Part shown: positions 10,612-23,044 of the stretch, piece after piece
Position numbering within the stretch: position 1 is the stretch's first letter
How the letters are laid out: every line of letters begins with the position of its first letter
From: Adiantum capillus-veneris
Taxonomy: Eukaryota > Streptophyta > Polypodiopsida > Polypodiales > Pteridaceae
Direction: 5' to 3'
NCBI GenBank assembly: GCA_014529385.2
Contig: CM043951.1
Span: 109,716,469 to 109,780,468 of the forward strand
Length of the DNA stretch: 64,000 nt
Program-made: the position numbers and the translations under genes
Notes under the pieces: model-generated
Database searches by the model: none
What the model was told of the DNA's origin: nothing
What the model saw: only the letters and a program-made list of their open reading frames with translations

Positions 10612-11235
10612 TTATCTACTTGCTATGCGAGATACGGAGCCGCCATTGGAGAAGCGACACCGCCATTGTGTTAGCAACGGCGAGAGCTACGCACAGATAC
10701 CAAGAGTGCGCGCTATCGGCTTCTATGTGTGGTAAGTTCCTACGAGCTTCGGTGTGAGTTTTCTTCCAACTCGTGTGTCGGAATGGAGCGTGCAGCATAT
10801 CTATAGAACCACAACGAGTAGAGCTACACAATAGTACCATCAGGGTCAAGTTTCGATCACCTGTATTTTTTGGCCTGTCTTCATACGCGTTTACCGCACG
10901 GAGTGGTTATAGGTTGATTTTGCAGTTCAAGTCTTTAGGGTGTTGTTCTTACCTAGTGTATAGACTTCCCCTTGAGTTTGAGATCGATTCAATGATTCTA
11001 GATCCTGTTTTGTATAGCATTCGTTCGTAGTATGGATTTCAGTCACTTGCGTATTTTAGAACTTAGATTTGATTTCCTTAGTAGTGATTGTCATTAGAAG
11101 GTCGAGTAGGTGATTTGACACCCACCTAGTTGTTTCCATGCGCCTGCGGGTCAAGCTCCGTCCTCGTCTGACAAATTCTGTTGTTGGTTGAGTTCTCGCT
11201 ATTTAGCTTTGGCTAGCGGCATAACCGCCTTAACA

Positions 11236-13027
11236 AGTGTGACCCACTATCGCTGGAACCTTCACCCCTCACCATCTCCTGAAGTGTTTTAGACCGCAGT
11301 TGGCACTGCACGAAGTTCCCTCGTCATTTTCAAAACACTTCCACACAGCAACTGTCCGCCCCCTCGCTACCGAGCGTTTTGCAACGTCACTTTCCACAGG
11401 CAGCCTCCCCTTGGCGACAGACATTCCCACTACGCTTTGGAACATCGGCATTCATTGAGCTCCCCCCCCCCCAATCCCTTGCTTTTTGACAGCTCTTTGA
11501 ACGCCACCACTACCCGCTCCCCGATTTACTATGTCTTAAAACGCTACCCATGGCGGCACTCGTTGATAACGGCGACAAGCCTCCCCTTCTTTGGCAATGA
11601 CAATTAGACATCACACTATGACCCAACATTTTGAAACGTTGTGCGCCAGCAATGTTGGACGACATTTGTCTGCTGAAAGGATTAAAGTCTGCCACCATAC
11701 AGAAAGTCGTGCAATGATTTGGAGGAGTGTCTTGGGAGTTGAAGAAGTGGGAACGGTTCAAGAGAGGGCGAGGCAGAGTTTTGATCCGTGGAGCCTTGAT
11801 TTGTTCAAGAGCTCCCACACAGCAATTTCAAGGCGGATTGTAGTGAGTGCGGCGTGTCTTGGGAAATTTTTATTGGCTTGTATGGAATTCTTAGACATTG
11901 CTATGCACAGTTTATTCCGGATCTTTGAATTTGTTCAAGGCGTACCATAGGGCAAACGTGCGGAGCAACTATCGGCGATAGAGTTTCGGATTTCAGAGAG
12001 GGATATCAGATTGTGTGGAGCCCATTGCGCATGGAGTTTCCTTTGCGGTGGTATTGAATCGGCTTGGATCTTTTTTGGCCTGGTTTGTACAGCCATTTTT
12101 TGAACTACGAGAAGGTACTCGATTACCCGACCTTGGAGCTTCAATATGTCCTTACCTTGCTCGAGGCGCAACAACATCGACTAAAGCAAACCAAAAGCTA
12201 TGGATAACGGATTTTCAACCATGCATTTAGCGGCCTATGCACCGGCTCAGCTCTCAAGGAACCCAAGAAACTATTTGGCTCGAGTTTATGAAGTCAAAAG
12301 CAACTGGAGGAGTTCGCTAGAGGACAACGACAAAGGTCTGTTGGACAAGGATGGCAGAACGAGTACTTAGTTAGCTGCCTCGGTACCCAAGAACTCACAA
12401 ATAGACAACGACAAAGGAAAGCTAGACAGAGATTACGGTAATAAAGATTTGATAGAGGAGATCGATATGACACTCGTGGCGGTGGCCACAGAGGCCTCGA
12501 CCTCAAATATCTAGTCGATTGGCAAGTGTCACCACTAGCTTCAGCCACAGAGAGGCTTGTGAGTGGCAGAGAGGGCAAGCAATCAATGCTCTCTATAATT
12601 AATTTGGACCCTTGTGTTGGAGTTCAATTTATTGGTGTTTGGATTCGTAGGTCGGAGATCAATGCACATGCATCTGGCAGGGAACCAATCAGACATCTAA
12701 AACACTGTGGATGGGCTAGCCAACTCATTGTTGTTGGTCAGATTATGGGCACGATGTGTTCCAATGGTTCATTATCTTGGAGTATTATATTTTGGACGTG
12801 ATGTGTTCACAATTTAGGAATGGGATTACTGGACATAGTATGGTCTACAAATAAAAGTTTCTACAAAGGAAACCGATGCTCAAGATAGCAATACTTTTAG
12901 GTACAAAATTGAGGAGAGCATCACCGAGGTATCTCAAGTAGTCCAAGGCCTTCTATTGGAGTCTGCATGGTAGCTTCTTCATCGACTTGGTCTCACTATT
13001 GGTATCCACTATGAGCTGCAGAGAGGG
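11236..13027 (+). mobile_element. Family L non-coding LTR retrotransposon, internal region (copy 1, 5' end replaced by element A)
   Basis: It begins AGTGTGACCCACT, which in complete copies lies about 100 bp after the primer site. It runs through the family's conserved landmarks: TTTTGAAAC-type motifs in C-rich DNA, the GTTTGTACAGCCATTTTTTG block, and a polypurine-like GCAGAGAGGG at the 3' end. No frame stays open across copies, and no gag or pol motif is present, so this is a large non-autonomous derivative (LARD-type). Confidence 0.8.
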
Positions 13028-13237
13028 TGTTAAAGTTTAGGCATCTCAAGTGAACTGTCCCATGTGATCCCATTATTTAGTTTGGCTTTTAGGTATTTAT
13101 TTTAATTATTTTCTTATGTCTTGGGTAGGGCAATTTACTAGGATTTCTATATAATCAACCTCTTGCCTCCATTGTATACACATTCAATTATCCATTGCCA
13201 AGGTTGATTGTTTCAAGGGACTCTCTCTCTTGTTATC

Positions 13238-13295
<58 letters not shown>

Positions 13296-13322
13296 GCTCA
13301 GTCCTCTTGGTCTCTTCGCTTT
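13028..13322 (+). repeat. Family L LTR (3' LTR of copy 1), right end lost
   Basis: It starts TGTTAAAGTTTAGG after GAGAGGG. It carries the usual TATA region and a CT tract (13236-13293), then breaks off at about 13322 in the stretch that in other copies ends ...CTTTGACA. Relic D starts there. Confidence 0.8.
13236..13293. repeat. (CT)n microsatellite in family L LTR
   Basis: One of several CT tracts at the same place in family L LTRs. The Ser/Leu and Arg/Glu reading frames through them are artefacts. Confidence 0.95.
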
Positions 13323-14347
13323 TGATTTCAAGAACTGGGCAATGCGAGTAGGAAAGCACCTGGCCTTTCACTGTAAGGATTCGTAGCAAAATTAAGCAAG
13401 GCGTTGATGATTTGAAGCCAAAAACACACTCAAATAGAACAAAACTCCAGCCATGAAAGCTCCACATTAAAAAATAACCAATACTAACTGAAAACTCTTG
13501 TGTGTGTGAAGATTAGGTATTGCCTCGCTCCCAATTGCACAAATGCAGTGCTCATTCAACCTGTTAAAAACCCTAAAACGACGCTTCAATTTCTTGTTGT
13601 GACCATTTTATGGAATCTTCAGTACTTCATTGGAGAATCCTAGGTAGTAATTTGAGGAGGGGAAACCTTAATTGGAGGCCTCACAACCTTGAACATGTAG
13701 TGGAAGTAGCACGGGACTGCACTAGCACCTTGTAATGGAATGGCTGTATCTCCTTGATTATATGCCCAACTGAGCTCATTCTTGGCTGTAAAACTTTCCC
13801 CTCAGCTTGAGCAAAAACGGAACCGTTGTTGATATGGAATTTTGAGCCATTTTTTGCTATTTTTGGCCATTGTATGACCATTTTTGCCCAAAAATGCCTT
13901 TCTTTGTCCGTAAAATGCCATAACGAGCTCGGAAAAATCCCAAAATTTGTGGAAAAATCCCATTGGGCTCAAATTTCATGTTGAAACTTATTTTTCTACT
14001 TGATAAGCACTCTGGACACGTCTTTTAGCCCGCATATGAAACCTGCTATTTTTGAACGAGATTGTCCGCATTGAACTTTCTAGGCAAAACGAGCGTTCCA
14101 CTTCGATACACTTGACATTTGTACATTTCTAAAGAAAAATTGGAATATATTTATGTGAAAAGACATGCCATAGTGCCACGTCTAGGGGCTCACCTGCCTC
14201 GTAAGGTATGTACACAACTGCAACCGTGGCATCTATTTTTGCATATATCAGACTATGTACATCATAGCATTTGGTCCCACATAGCAAAAGCATTGAGATT
14301 GAGGTAGATATTTTAGTTTCACATTATGCACGTGCCACTGCACGACA
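13323..14347 (-). repeat. Probable 3' LTR of element D
   Basis: On the minus strand it follows a polypurine tract, starts TGTCGTGCAG and would end ...GAAATCA if the left edge is at 13323. No second LTR is present to confirm it, and there is no coding content. Confidence 0.4.
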
Positions 14348-14416
14348 TTCACCCCCTTTAAACCTGCACATCCTCCGGAATGTGCCATACATATGTTTTG
14401 CACGTTCAATCTTCAT

Positions 14417-15586
14417 TTAAGTCAACATACATATCAATTTAATCATCACTTGCAACGAAGTCGAGTGCATCATCATCTCTTTCTTCATCTTCATCCATGA
14501 AATTTTCATCAGAGCCTTCATTTTGACTCTCGTGTGAATGAAAGGGATTTGTATCACCTTTCTTTTGAATAACTTGATTCTTTTCCCTGCGATGGGAATG
14601 TTCATTTCTGTTCCGTCCAACTCATGCAAGTTATAAGCTGCATTTCCATGTACATGTTGAACCACATAAGGACCAAACCATCGCTTTGAAAGATTTCTTA
14701 TTGTTGAATGTTGGTTGTCAAGACTGTTTTCATACATCAACACCCACCTTCCTCAATAGCTTTAGGTCTGAGGCTATGCCTCTTATCAAGTCTGTCTTTA
14801 TTCTTTAACCTTGCATCTTCCAATCGGGCTACTGAAATCTCAATATCTTGGGGCCTTCTTCCTAACTATTTTATGCGCAAAGCAAGAAGGTTTTCCCGAC
14901 TCATTCTATTTTCCCGAGGCAATACATTCCATGTGGGAATTACATCCTCAATTGGCATTATAGGTTTGTGACCATACATCAACTCGAAAGGCATATAACC
15001 AGGAACTGAGCTATGAGTTGTACGATCAACCCATAAAGCATAAGGCAATAACCTAGGCCGGTCTTCCATTTTACGTTTTGTAGGCCTTAGCCAAAGCTTC
15101 AATGATAGGAGGATGTCCACGCTCTGATTTTCGATTTCCCTTCAGGATTATATGCAGTAGTGAGAGCAAGTTTAATGCCCAACCTAGAGAAAACCAACTC
15201 ACCCCTGTCTGCTGTTATTTTCCCAACACATCCATAATCGCTAATTACATCATCCAAGAGGAACTTACACACCCCTTCTTTGCTTTTTGTTATTAGAGCA
15301 CGGTCTTCAACTTGGTTGGTTGAGTCTTCTCGTGCAAGCACTATTTATCTCATTTTCCATAAGCTCAATGGCATTGTAACTAGACTCTCTACCCACTTAT
15401 AATGCATGGCCAATGGGAAAGTAGGGTGCAACCCGTCACGATGACGTACATTTGAATACATTTGACAGGTTTCACAAGACTCCACAAAGTGAGATACATC
15501 TTTATACATACCTTTCCACCAATAACTCTCTTTAATTTTAGTAAAGGTGGCTCATATGGCTTTATGTACAACATAAAGACTCTCAT
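14417..15586 (-). pseudogene. pol: Integrase remnant of element D
   Basis: Fragments in several frames show a degenerate zinc module near 15460-15560. A DDE core at 15099-15341 has ITADRGELV, and its glutamate position has become AYNPEGKSKI. A C-terminal core segment lies at 14866-15120 (VPGYMPFELMYGHKP), and a GPY-type domain at 14417-14743 (LSKRWFGPYVVQHVHGNAAY). Together these are the integrase of a Ty3/gypsy element, broken by several frameshifts. It follows RNase H in the normal order. No chromodomain is seen. The acidic, methionine-rich end at 14417-14520 is probably frameshifted tail. Confidence 0.85.
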
Positions 15587-15624
15587 GAAACTTTTTCATA
15601 AGATCATTTTGGCATCCTTATCAT

Positions 15625-16440
15625 TCACGACTCTGAAGGGCATTCCATTTCTTTTTTTTGGACGCTCCATAAGTACCCATATTTCAAAAAGTATCCATAG
15701 GCCTTTCTCCGTATTCTTTTGAACTCTTGATCAGTCCACCCTTCTTGCCTTGTCAAAGTGCTCAGATAGCGTCCAATGAGCAACCAGTCACCTTGATATA
15801 GGTCCTCTGTAAATGACTCAAGTGCATTTGACAGGCAAACAAGATCACCCTTGGCATGAGAGATACTATAGAATTGTGTGCCTACATCATCACCCTTGAC
15901 AACCATGTCTTCTTCATTTTTATACCTTGCTCTCGAAAGCATATCCGCAACTCGATCTTTTTCCCTTGCAATATGCTTAACTTTTGGATTTAAGGACTTC
16001 ATGTAGGTAATCCATCTCAACATAGCAATGTTGGGAGTTGAGCAGCTTGTGATCATTCCAAGAAGGGGTAGACAATCAGTCTCCACTATTACATTTGCTC
16101 CTATCAAATACTCTTTATCGCATTTTAGTGTTGTGACTACCCCCCATAACTCTCTTTTTACTTGTGGATAGTTTTGTTGATGAGCACGTAGGACTTTTTC
16201 TCCACATCTCACCATATATTGCTTGCCATCATCATCATCTTGCCCAATCACCCATCCAATTCCTGTGGGGCTAGTATCCACTGTCACAATTACATATCTT
16301 CCACATTCATATTTTATTTACCTCAAAGTTGGATACATAAGCAACAGCTTCTTAAATTTTCTCATGGCATGGCTATGCATTTCTTCCCATTGAAACTTTT
16401 GGTTCTTTCTCAAAAGTTGATACAAAGTTCTGCCACATGC
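15625..16440 (-). pseudogene. pol: RNase H domain of element D (with end of RT connection)
   Basis: The open frame 16287-15625 carries VDTSPTGIGWVIGQ, KRELWGVVTTLKC, VIVETDCLPLLGM and HIAREKDRVADMLSRA, the ordered blocks of a Ty3/gypsy RNase H. The stretch before it on the minus strand (16440-16290) still reads like the end of the RT connection region, but it contains stops. The catalytic acidic residues are largely kept (the first D in VDTSP, E in KRELW, D in VETDC). The domain is followed by a linker and integrase. Confidence 0.88.
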
Positions 16441-16573
16441 GCATAATGTGGAATCTAGATAACATAAAACACACATGCACCCAAGACCCTTCAAACCTCA
16501 GTTACATTAATACATGTCTCTTTCATTCTTTGAATCACATTAATATTTGCTAGACAAGGCCTTCTACCATACG

Positions 16574-17740
16574 ACAATTGTCCCCTCCCTGCCACCGAGC
16601 GTTTTGAAACACCGCTATCCACAAGCAACCTCCCCTTGATGATAGATTTCCCCCCTGTATTTTGAAATGCCGGCAGTCATCGAGCTCCCCTCCCCCTGCC
16701 CCTTGCATTTTGAGACGCACTGTCGACCCCCCCCCCCCCCCCCCCCCCCAGGTTTACTACGTTTTAAAACGCTGCCCCATGGCGGCACTCCTTGACAACG
16801 ACGATAAGCCTCTCATTCTTTGGCAATGACAAATAGCCATCACACTATGACCTAGCATTTTGAAACACTGTGAGCCTGTAGTGTTGGACGACATTTGTCT
16901 GCTGAAAGGATTAAAGTTGGCCACTGTAGAAAAATCCGTGCAATGATTTGGAGGAGTGTCTTGGGAGTTGTAGGAGTGGGAAGAAACGGCTTGGGGAATT
17001 TTTATCGGCTTGTATGGAATTCTTAGACATTGCTATGCACAGTTTATTATGGAGCTTTGGATTTGTTTGAGGCCTACCACAGGGCAAATGTGCGGATAGA
17101 CTTTCGGATTTCAGAGAGGGATATCAGATTGTGCGGAGCCCATTGCATGTGGGGTTCCCTTTGTGGTGGTATTGAATTGGCTTTGATCATTTTTGGCTTG
17201 GTTTGTACGGCCATTTTTTGGAGTGCGATTACCCAACCTTGCAACTTCAATATGTCCCTACCATGCTCGAGGCGCGACGACAACGACAATTGACACCCAA
17301 AAGCACCCAAAAGACCATCTATTTAGCACCCTATGCACCGGCTCACTTCTCAAGGAACCCGACAAATTGTTTAGTTTGAGTTTGTGAAGTCAAAAGCAAA
17401 TGACAAAGCTCGCTAGAGGACAATGACAAAGGGCAATTGAATAAGGATGATAGAACCGGTACTCAGTCAGCTGCCTCGGTACCCGAGAGATATGACCATT
17501 GTCATGATTGGGATTCGATGCTTTGTTTGGCTCGAGAGTTTGAAGCTAGAGGCACAAGTAAGAACTCACACATAGACAAGGACAAAGGCAAAAAAGCTGG
17601 ACAGAGGAGGTCGTCATGGCACTCGTGAGAGTGGCCACATTGACCTCAACGCCAAATTTCTAGTGAAATGACAGGTGTCACCACTAGCTTGAGCCAGAGA
17701 GAGGCTTGTGAGTGGCAGAGAACCGCCGAATGTGATCCCA
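16574..17740 (+). mobile_element. Family L internal region (copy 2), interrupted by element B
   Basis: It resumes family L sequence at CAATTGTCCCCTCCCTG. It keeps the TTTTGAAAC motifs, a 23-base poly-C run (16727-16749), the palindrome CGTTTTAAAACG (16760-16771) and the GTTTGTACGGCCATTTTTTG block. It stops at GAGTGGCAGAG plus about 20 odd bases before the element B LTR. The primer site and first 100-150 bp are missing. No conserved ORF. Confidence 0.78.
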
Positions 17741-18634
17741 TGTTTGGTGGACGAAGCTGCGGTTTCCAGAGAAGGAGTCACATTTTAGTGGGAAATCCTT
17801 GTAAAATTCTTTTGTAAGAGAGCATCTCTAAGACAAGAACTTGTAATTTATGATTACTTTTCTGGGAGCAATTGTATATTAGAGAGCCAGTTAGAAGTTT
17901 AGGAGCTTTTGGTCGGACAAGCCATTTGTAAAGACCTAAACTATAAAGGTCAAGTTTTGTAGGTTATCATATTTCATGGGAAGTTTGAAGAAACGGTGTA
18001 CGTACTGAGAGATATCTCTTCCTCCAACTTGTAATTATTGCTACTGTGGCTACGGTAATCCAAATTCAGATTCGTTTATTGCATTGTGTTCCTCTTACTT
18101 TGCTCTTTTATTCAAGTGTAAGCATTCAAGATTCGGTGTAAGTTTTCAACTACGTGTTTGGAGCTTTAAATCGCTATTTTGAGTGCTTTATGCGTATTTT
18201 ATGTTGTTTTGATCCTAGGAGAGGCTTTAGGGACCCTAAAACGACCCTTTAGGATCATCTGTTTACTGTTTTTGCTTACTTTGGGACGAACGATCGCGAT
18301 CCATGTACCTACCCAAAATGCTATGACAGTGATAGGATAGATTCTAAATAGTCTCCTGTAGCTTCACTTCAAGTTTCCTGCGAATCCGATATGATTCGCA
18401 TGGTAAATGAGCGTGATGACTGTAGAGTTGCGTAGAAGGACATAGACAGATTACTTGGCTTTAGTGCGTATGATTTGCTTGCAGAGTTAGTATTTGCATC
18501 TCATTGAGTTCACTTCATTAGGAATGACACCCTTGTGAGTTTCCATGCCTCCTTGGTCACTTCCCTTGTATTGATATTTTATGTTGATGCGTGAGAGCTA
18601 TGCTATGGACGTCCGTCGCGACGACCCGCAAACA
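17741..18634 (+). repeat. 5' LTR of element B
   Basis: It starts TGTTTG and ends CAAACA, a perfect 6-bp terminal inverted repeat, and is followed at once by a primer site. Its first 570 bp or so repeat at 28987-29574. It has a TATA-like CTATAAAGG near 17940. One palindrome B copy lies at 18285. Length is 894 bp. Confidence 0.9.
18285..18308. repeat. 24-bp palindrome B, in 5' LTR
   Basis: Core CGATCGCGATC is kept, but the arms are degraded (GACGAA left, CATGTAC right). Confidence 0.75.
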
Positions 18635-18653
18635 TTTGCGCCGCTGTCGGGGA
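18635..18653 (+). promoter_or_regulatory. Primer binding site of element B
   Basis: TTTGCGCCGCTGTCGGGGA directly abuts the LTR end. It resembles the tRNA-Asp-type primer sites of Athila/Tat elements, which contain GCGCCGTTGCCGGGG. Confidence 0.75.
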
Positions 18654-19153
18654 ATGCACCTTAGGTAATGAGTGACCGAGTGCGCAGTTAGCTTCCTTAA
18701 AAGAAGATCAATCCACAAATCCATTTTACACCTCAATTAGGCTGCTAGACAGGGGTTTAGAGTTTAGTGGAGTCTAGAGTCTGTGGACTGGCTAGATCCT
18801 CTCTTAGGAGATTTAGGGAGCTGAGTGAGAGTGTTCAAAGCATTTTTGCTCTTCAATTTCTCTAATTCGATTGAGTACTGAAATCTTACCCGAAATCCGT
18901 CTTGTTTGTTTTGTTCCTTCATTTCTGTACTTAGGAGTAGGATAAGTAATTTACAGTCTAGTCAGATTTGGGGCAAAAGTTAGAGTCGAGAAACTAGGAA
19001 ACCATAACTTTGGCAAAAAGGCCATAAAACTCTGAAATTTAGAAAATCTGACCAAACAGGGTTGATATTGATTCAAATCACCAAGTGGTAGCACAAAACA
19101 CTGTAAAACACTTGTGAGAGGGAGCAGACTAAATTTCATCAGATTTCGCTCAT

Positions 19154-19177
19154 GTACTACGATCGCGATCGGTGTAC
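19154..19177. repeat. 24-bp palindrome B, leader copy 1
   Basis: Left GTACTACGATCG, right CGATCGGTGTAC. The right arm is the mirror of an ideal GTACACCGATCG, and two left-arm bases differ. Confidence 0.9.
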
Positions 19178-19424
19178 CTCTGTGTCAGAATTGGACTAGA
19201 ATTGTTGTGTGCCTTCCTGATAAGATTCTAAATAAGTTTGTCTAAAGCAACCACACCCAGAAACATCAAAAATCAAGAAAATCAGGCTACTTGGGTAAAA
19301 CTAGCCTAACAACCCAAAAAGTGCAAATCTTGGCTTTTAGTGATCCAAATGCTAAGTGTAGGGGGAAATAACCTCAAAACACCTTTGCCAACAAGCACAC
19401 CAAAATTGGTCTAATTTGGGAATT

Positions 19425-19448
19425 GTACTACGATTGCGATCGGTGTAC
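19425..19448. repeat. 24-bp palindrome B, leader copy 2
   Basis: Same as leader copy 1 except for a C-to-T change in a core CpG. It lies 271 bp after copy 1. Confidence 0.9.
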
Positions 19449-19860
19449 CTACGATTTTGACCAGATTTCATCTGTGAGATCCTTAGGTGTATATAAACAT
19501 AAAAGTATACAGGACCAAGAGCCAAAAACCTCAAAATACCTGTCAAATCATCTGAGTATTGATTCAAGTCGGAAATTGATATACTGACATAGAAATTGAC
19601 TTTCATCAGGATCATATACATCAAATTGGATATAGACTATACAGAGGGAGAGCATGTACACAGTACAACCCCAGATAGCTTTTATATCCCAAAACAAACA
19701 CCAAAATCAAGTCAAACTGACAGATTCAGAAAAACATACATTTCTAACCAAGAACTGGTAAAAGCTTGACTTTTTGGGGTTTGAATACAAAAGTATTTGG
19801 TGGGTAGCCTTAAAATATCCTAGTGAACAAGCTGGTGAAATTTCATCAAATTTGGGCACT

Positions 19861-19884
19861 GTACTACGATCGCGATCGGTGTAT
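19861..19884. repeat. 24-bp palindrome B, leader copy 3
   Basis: Core CGATCGCGATCG is intact. The last base is T instead of C. Confidence 0.9.
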
Positions 19885-20163
19885 CTAAGTGCCAGATTTG
19901 ACTCAGTTTTGACCTGCTCATAGACCTAGACTATTTAAGATATCAGGAGTTGTCAAAACCCAAATTGGACATACTGTCAATAATCTGCAAGCAAAATTGT
20001 GTTGAAGTTGTTGTGAAGTTGTTAAATCTGCTGACAGTTGGAATGATACAGTGATCTCATAGCCATCAAGTGTATTCATTTGCAGAGACCGATCAAGTAA
20101 CAATCCATGCAGTCGTGAGAGTTGGAAGATCACTCCATCTCCACGTAAGAGGTCTGGATTCAA

Positions 20164-21418
20164 TTGGTAAATTCCACTTTCTTCATGTTTTTGAGATCGG
20201 GAAAACAAATCAACAACCAACATCGAAATTTAGCGGATAAAGCAAGTGTTTTATCAACGGAGGAGAGTGTAAACCAAGGTGTAGTACGAACGTTAGAGCC
20301 GATCCCTGAAGAAAGTATTTCCGATACTTCTTCAGAGAGATCTTAAGAGTATTTTACAGAACACTTGGGATATTTAAACCTAAACAAAAGAGAAAACATG
20401 GCTGCAGGACCATCAAACCCTTCGACCACAATGAAGCTATTGTTCATCAAGTATCAGTATGACAACAAGCAAGGTGCCAAGATCTACAAAGATGGTATGG
20501 ACCGCTACTATGTGAAAATAGAAGATAGACCAAGTGAGTTCATGGACTTAGTTCTTGTGAGCTATAGCGGAGATAGGTACCTAGATGACGAAGGTATCAT
20601 GTACTTGGTAGTCCCAAATCCTAACATTGTGGACAAGTAGGGATTGATCGGCACGAAAGCCAAAGTAGATGAGGAACCTAAGGAGAAAGCACCAACAATG
20701 AGCTTCCCTAATGCGAGGTTAAGGCGAGAAAACGAAACTTTGAGAGTCAACATAGACAACGTCTACGTAGGGTTATACAAGTATATAATAATGGAGAGGA
20801 AGATCTCTATTATAGATGCGAGGAACCCTACGTCGGAGAGTTGACAGAGCGAAAAAGACTTTATGTCTTCACCTACACAGAGGGATGAGAAACAAAAATC
20901 GTCGCATACGCAAATATGGAAGATGATACACAACAATCGATAAAAAGGAGTTGAAAGGATATACGTACTTCGGGGGACCACTCCACCAGTATTATGTCAC
21001 TCCAAGCCCATGGAGACCAGCACCTACAAATGTCATGCCAGACCCGATGGCAACATGTGGAGAGAGGACTCATGTAGCTGATTCTTTTAGTCAACCTCAG
21101 TATTCTATGCCAAACCCCATGGGAACGTTACATCCCAGAGTGTCAATATCTACGAATCGAGGTAGTGCGGTTCCTATCTCTACACATATCACAATAGGTC
21201 CGACATTTGCAACCACACCGTCACATTTGCCTCCTAGTAGTAGATTCGTGGCAGGGGAGCAAACGAGAGCAACGCACGACATCCATGATGTACGAGAACG
21301 ATTAGGTCGAGACACGGGACCATTGAGATTGGTCGCAAACCATAGACGGATGAGGCCATCCCAAGTAGCGAAGTGCATGCCAAAGAAGTATAGCGGATCA
21401 GGGATTAGGCTTCCATAA
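20164..21418 (+). pseudogene. gag: gag N-terminal region of element B
   Basis: The 20164-20844 stretch is one frame with stops at 20344 and 20638. It starts with an FLRSGKQINNQ block typical of the N-terminus of plant Ty3/gypsy Gag, then MAAGPSNPSTTMKLL and a short acidic region. A frameshift leads to 20951-21418, rich in Pro, Met and Thr with repeated PMGT/NPMG-type peptides. It precedes the capsid region at 21486. This is the matrix-like, poorly conserved part of Gag. The assignment rests on position and the LRSGK start. Confidence 0.65.
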
Positions 21419-22100
21419 ACCTAAACATCAAAGAGCAGAGCAGGTCACTGATTTCCATACTCAATATGAGGGATTCGGGCTGACCTTGGAAGGGACGGAC
21501 TTAACATGGTTTCAACCTTTGAACCCTGAAACTTGTCCAAATATTGAACATGTATTACGGGAGTTCGCGGAAGAATTCTCAAAACGGAGTATAAAGCATA
21601 ATACTATATCACAGATATATGTTTTTAAACAAAAGGAGAACGAAAAAGTGAAGGAAGCATCCTTGAGATTCAAGCAATACATTGAGAGGTGCCCAAGGAG
21701 AGAATTACCGCAGGACGAGAGATTGTCTGTGCTCTTCATTGAAGGACTTCGAAACGAAACCTTAAAAAAGGACCTTCACTTGAAAGCCTGTAGCACATTT
21801 GAACAGGTTACAAGGGAAGCGTTATATCTTGTTGATAACTGCAAAGCATATGGGGAAGTGTCAGAGGATAATGATTCAGTAACCAGTGGCTCTTCATCTA
21901 TTAAGAGTGAACCCTCTACCAAGAAAGATGCTCAGGCTTCTTTGATGCTGACAGCTGACCAAATGATAGAGGAAGTAATGAAGAGAATGCAGCAACATAT
22001 GAGATCAAATCCAGTGATGAGACAGTCTCAGACAAGAAAATGTGACATATGTGGGAGGGATCACCCAACGTCGTGGTGTACACAACAGCCAAAAGCACCA
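21417..22100 (+). repeat. gag duplication unit 1
   Basis: 684 bp repeated almost base for base at 23181-23864. It starts AAACCTAAACATCAAAGAGC and ends CCAAAAGCACCA. Confidence 0.92.
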
Positions 22101-22148
22101 GTTGAGAATGGACAAGTACTGAAATGGTGCGCCATAGAGCAAAAATAG
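21486..22148 (+). pseudogene. gag: gag capsid and first zinc knuckle (element B)
   Basis: The retrotransposon Gag capsid domain spans about residues 8-110: PNIEHVLREFAEEFSKRS, a basic helix, then FKQYIERCPRRELPQDERLS and LFIEGLRNETLKKDL, the conserved late helices of plant Gag. A Ser-rich linker follows. A zinc knuckle CDICGRDHPTSWC (C-x2-C-x3-H-x4-C) lies at about residues 186-198. It forms the virus-like particle and binds element RNA. The start used is the first good in-frame codon after a frameshift. The true Gag start is upstream at about 20164. Confidence 0.88.
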
Positions 22149-22168
22149 ACGAACCGTGGCACGGATGA

Positions 22169-23044
22169 GTGTTTTTACAACAAAAACTATATGAGGGAAA
22201 GCCACCTCCTCCAAGATATCAAGTTGGGTCAAATGTGAATATGGTAGCAGGAGCAGACAGACCTCAACCTATGTTGGGTCAACAACCTCCTTTACCACAA
22301 GAAAATAGGGCCATGATTAGGTATGCTCAACCTTACGAAGCATCACCAGGAACAAATAATACACCTCAAATTTCTTGTTACGAGGAACTGAATGAGCCTT
22401 ACGTAACTGAACTTGAACCACAGATGTACGCAGACGAAGCCTATCAACCATGGGGAAATAACGAGGGTATGGCACCACCAACGTATGTAGCACAACCTTC
22501 GAGGGATCAATATTTGGTGGACAAAAGAACCCTAATGTTCATTGTGAACCAGAACTACAAACCAAGAGGATACCCTAATAGGGCGAGACAACCTATGGGA
22601 TCACCTCCTCAAAATCAACCACCAATTGGACCGTGCTATAGCTGTGGAAGTACAAATCATTGGGAGCGTAGTTGTCCTTTCAAAGGTGAAAGAGTGAAAA
22701 TTTTTGGGTTTTGTGATGGGTGTGGTGTGAATCACATACTGCCAGATTGCCCAAGGAATCCGAACAACAAGGGAAAAGCAACTATGAATATTGTGGGGGT
22801 GTTACCAAGAGCAAGCAGTGGATCAGAAACCGAATCCATGATCCAAATCAATGCGGTAACCAGAGCCCAAGCCAAGGACTTAGAGAAAAACAAACCATTG
22901 GAAGAAAAGGTCGACTTGTCAATATCCACAGAAAACGAGAGTGTATCTGTGAGAACACAGTGGAAATCCTGGAAGGTGAAACGAGACAAAATGAAAGCAA
23001 GAAGGATGAAAACCCAAATTGCCATGAAACGAAAGAGCAACTGA
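22169..23044 (+). pseudogene. gag: gag C-terminal region with two zinc knuckles (element B)
   Basis: A Pro/Gln/Tyr-rich linker (about residues 1-145) leads to CYSCGSTNHWERSC (C-x2-C-x4-H-x4-C) and then CDGCGVNHILPDC (C-x2-C-x3-H-x4-C). INAVTRAQAKDLEKN follows, like the block that precedes protease in many plant Ty3/gypsy polyproteins. It is the nucleocapsid part of Gag, separated from the capsid by a frameshift near 22148. Three knuckles of two spacings in one Gag is unusual. No protease motif follows. The sequence instead becomes charged and runs into the second gag copy. Confidence 0.85.

Larger units (their letters stand above)
13323..16573 (-). mobile_element. Element D: minus-strand Ty3/gypsy relic
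   Basis: RNase H and integrase remnants run on the minus strand from about 16440 to 14417. They are followed by a polypurine tract (14350-14360, read on the minus strand as TAAAGGGGGTG) and a probable 3' LTR starting TGTCGTG at 14347 and running left. The RT, gag and 5' LTR are missing. The left boundary near 13323 and the right boundary near 16573 are set only by where family L sequence stops and resumes. Confidence 0.7.
18654..20163 (+). other. Leader of element B with palindromes
   Basis: 1.5 kb of non-coding DNA between the primer site and gag. It contains three copies of palindrome B. The style of the flanking sequence matches the spacer at 24000-25640, suggesting that leader and spacer share a repeat origin. 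Confidence 0.7.
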
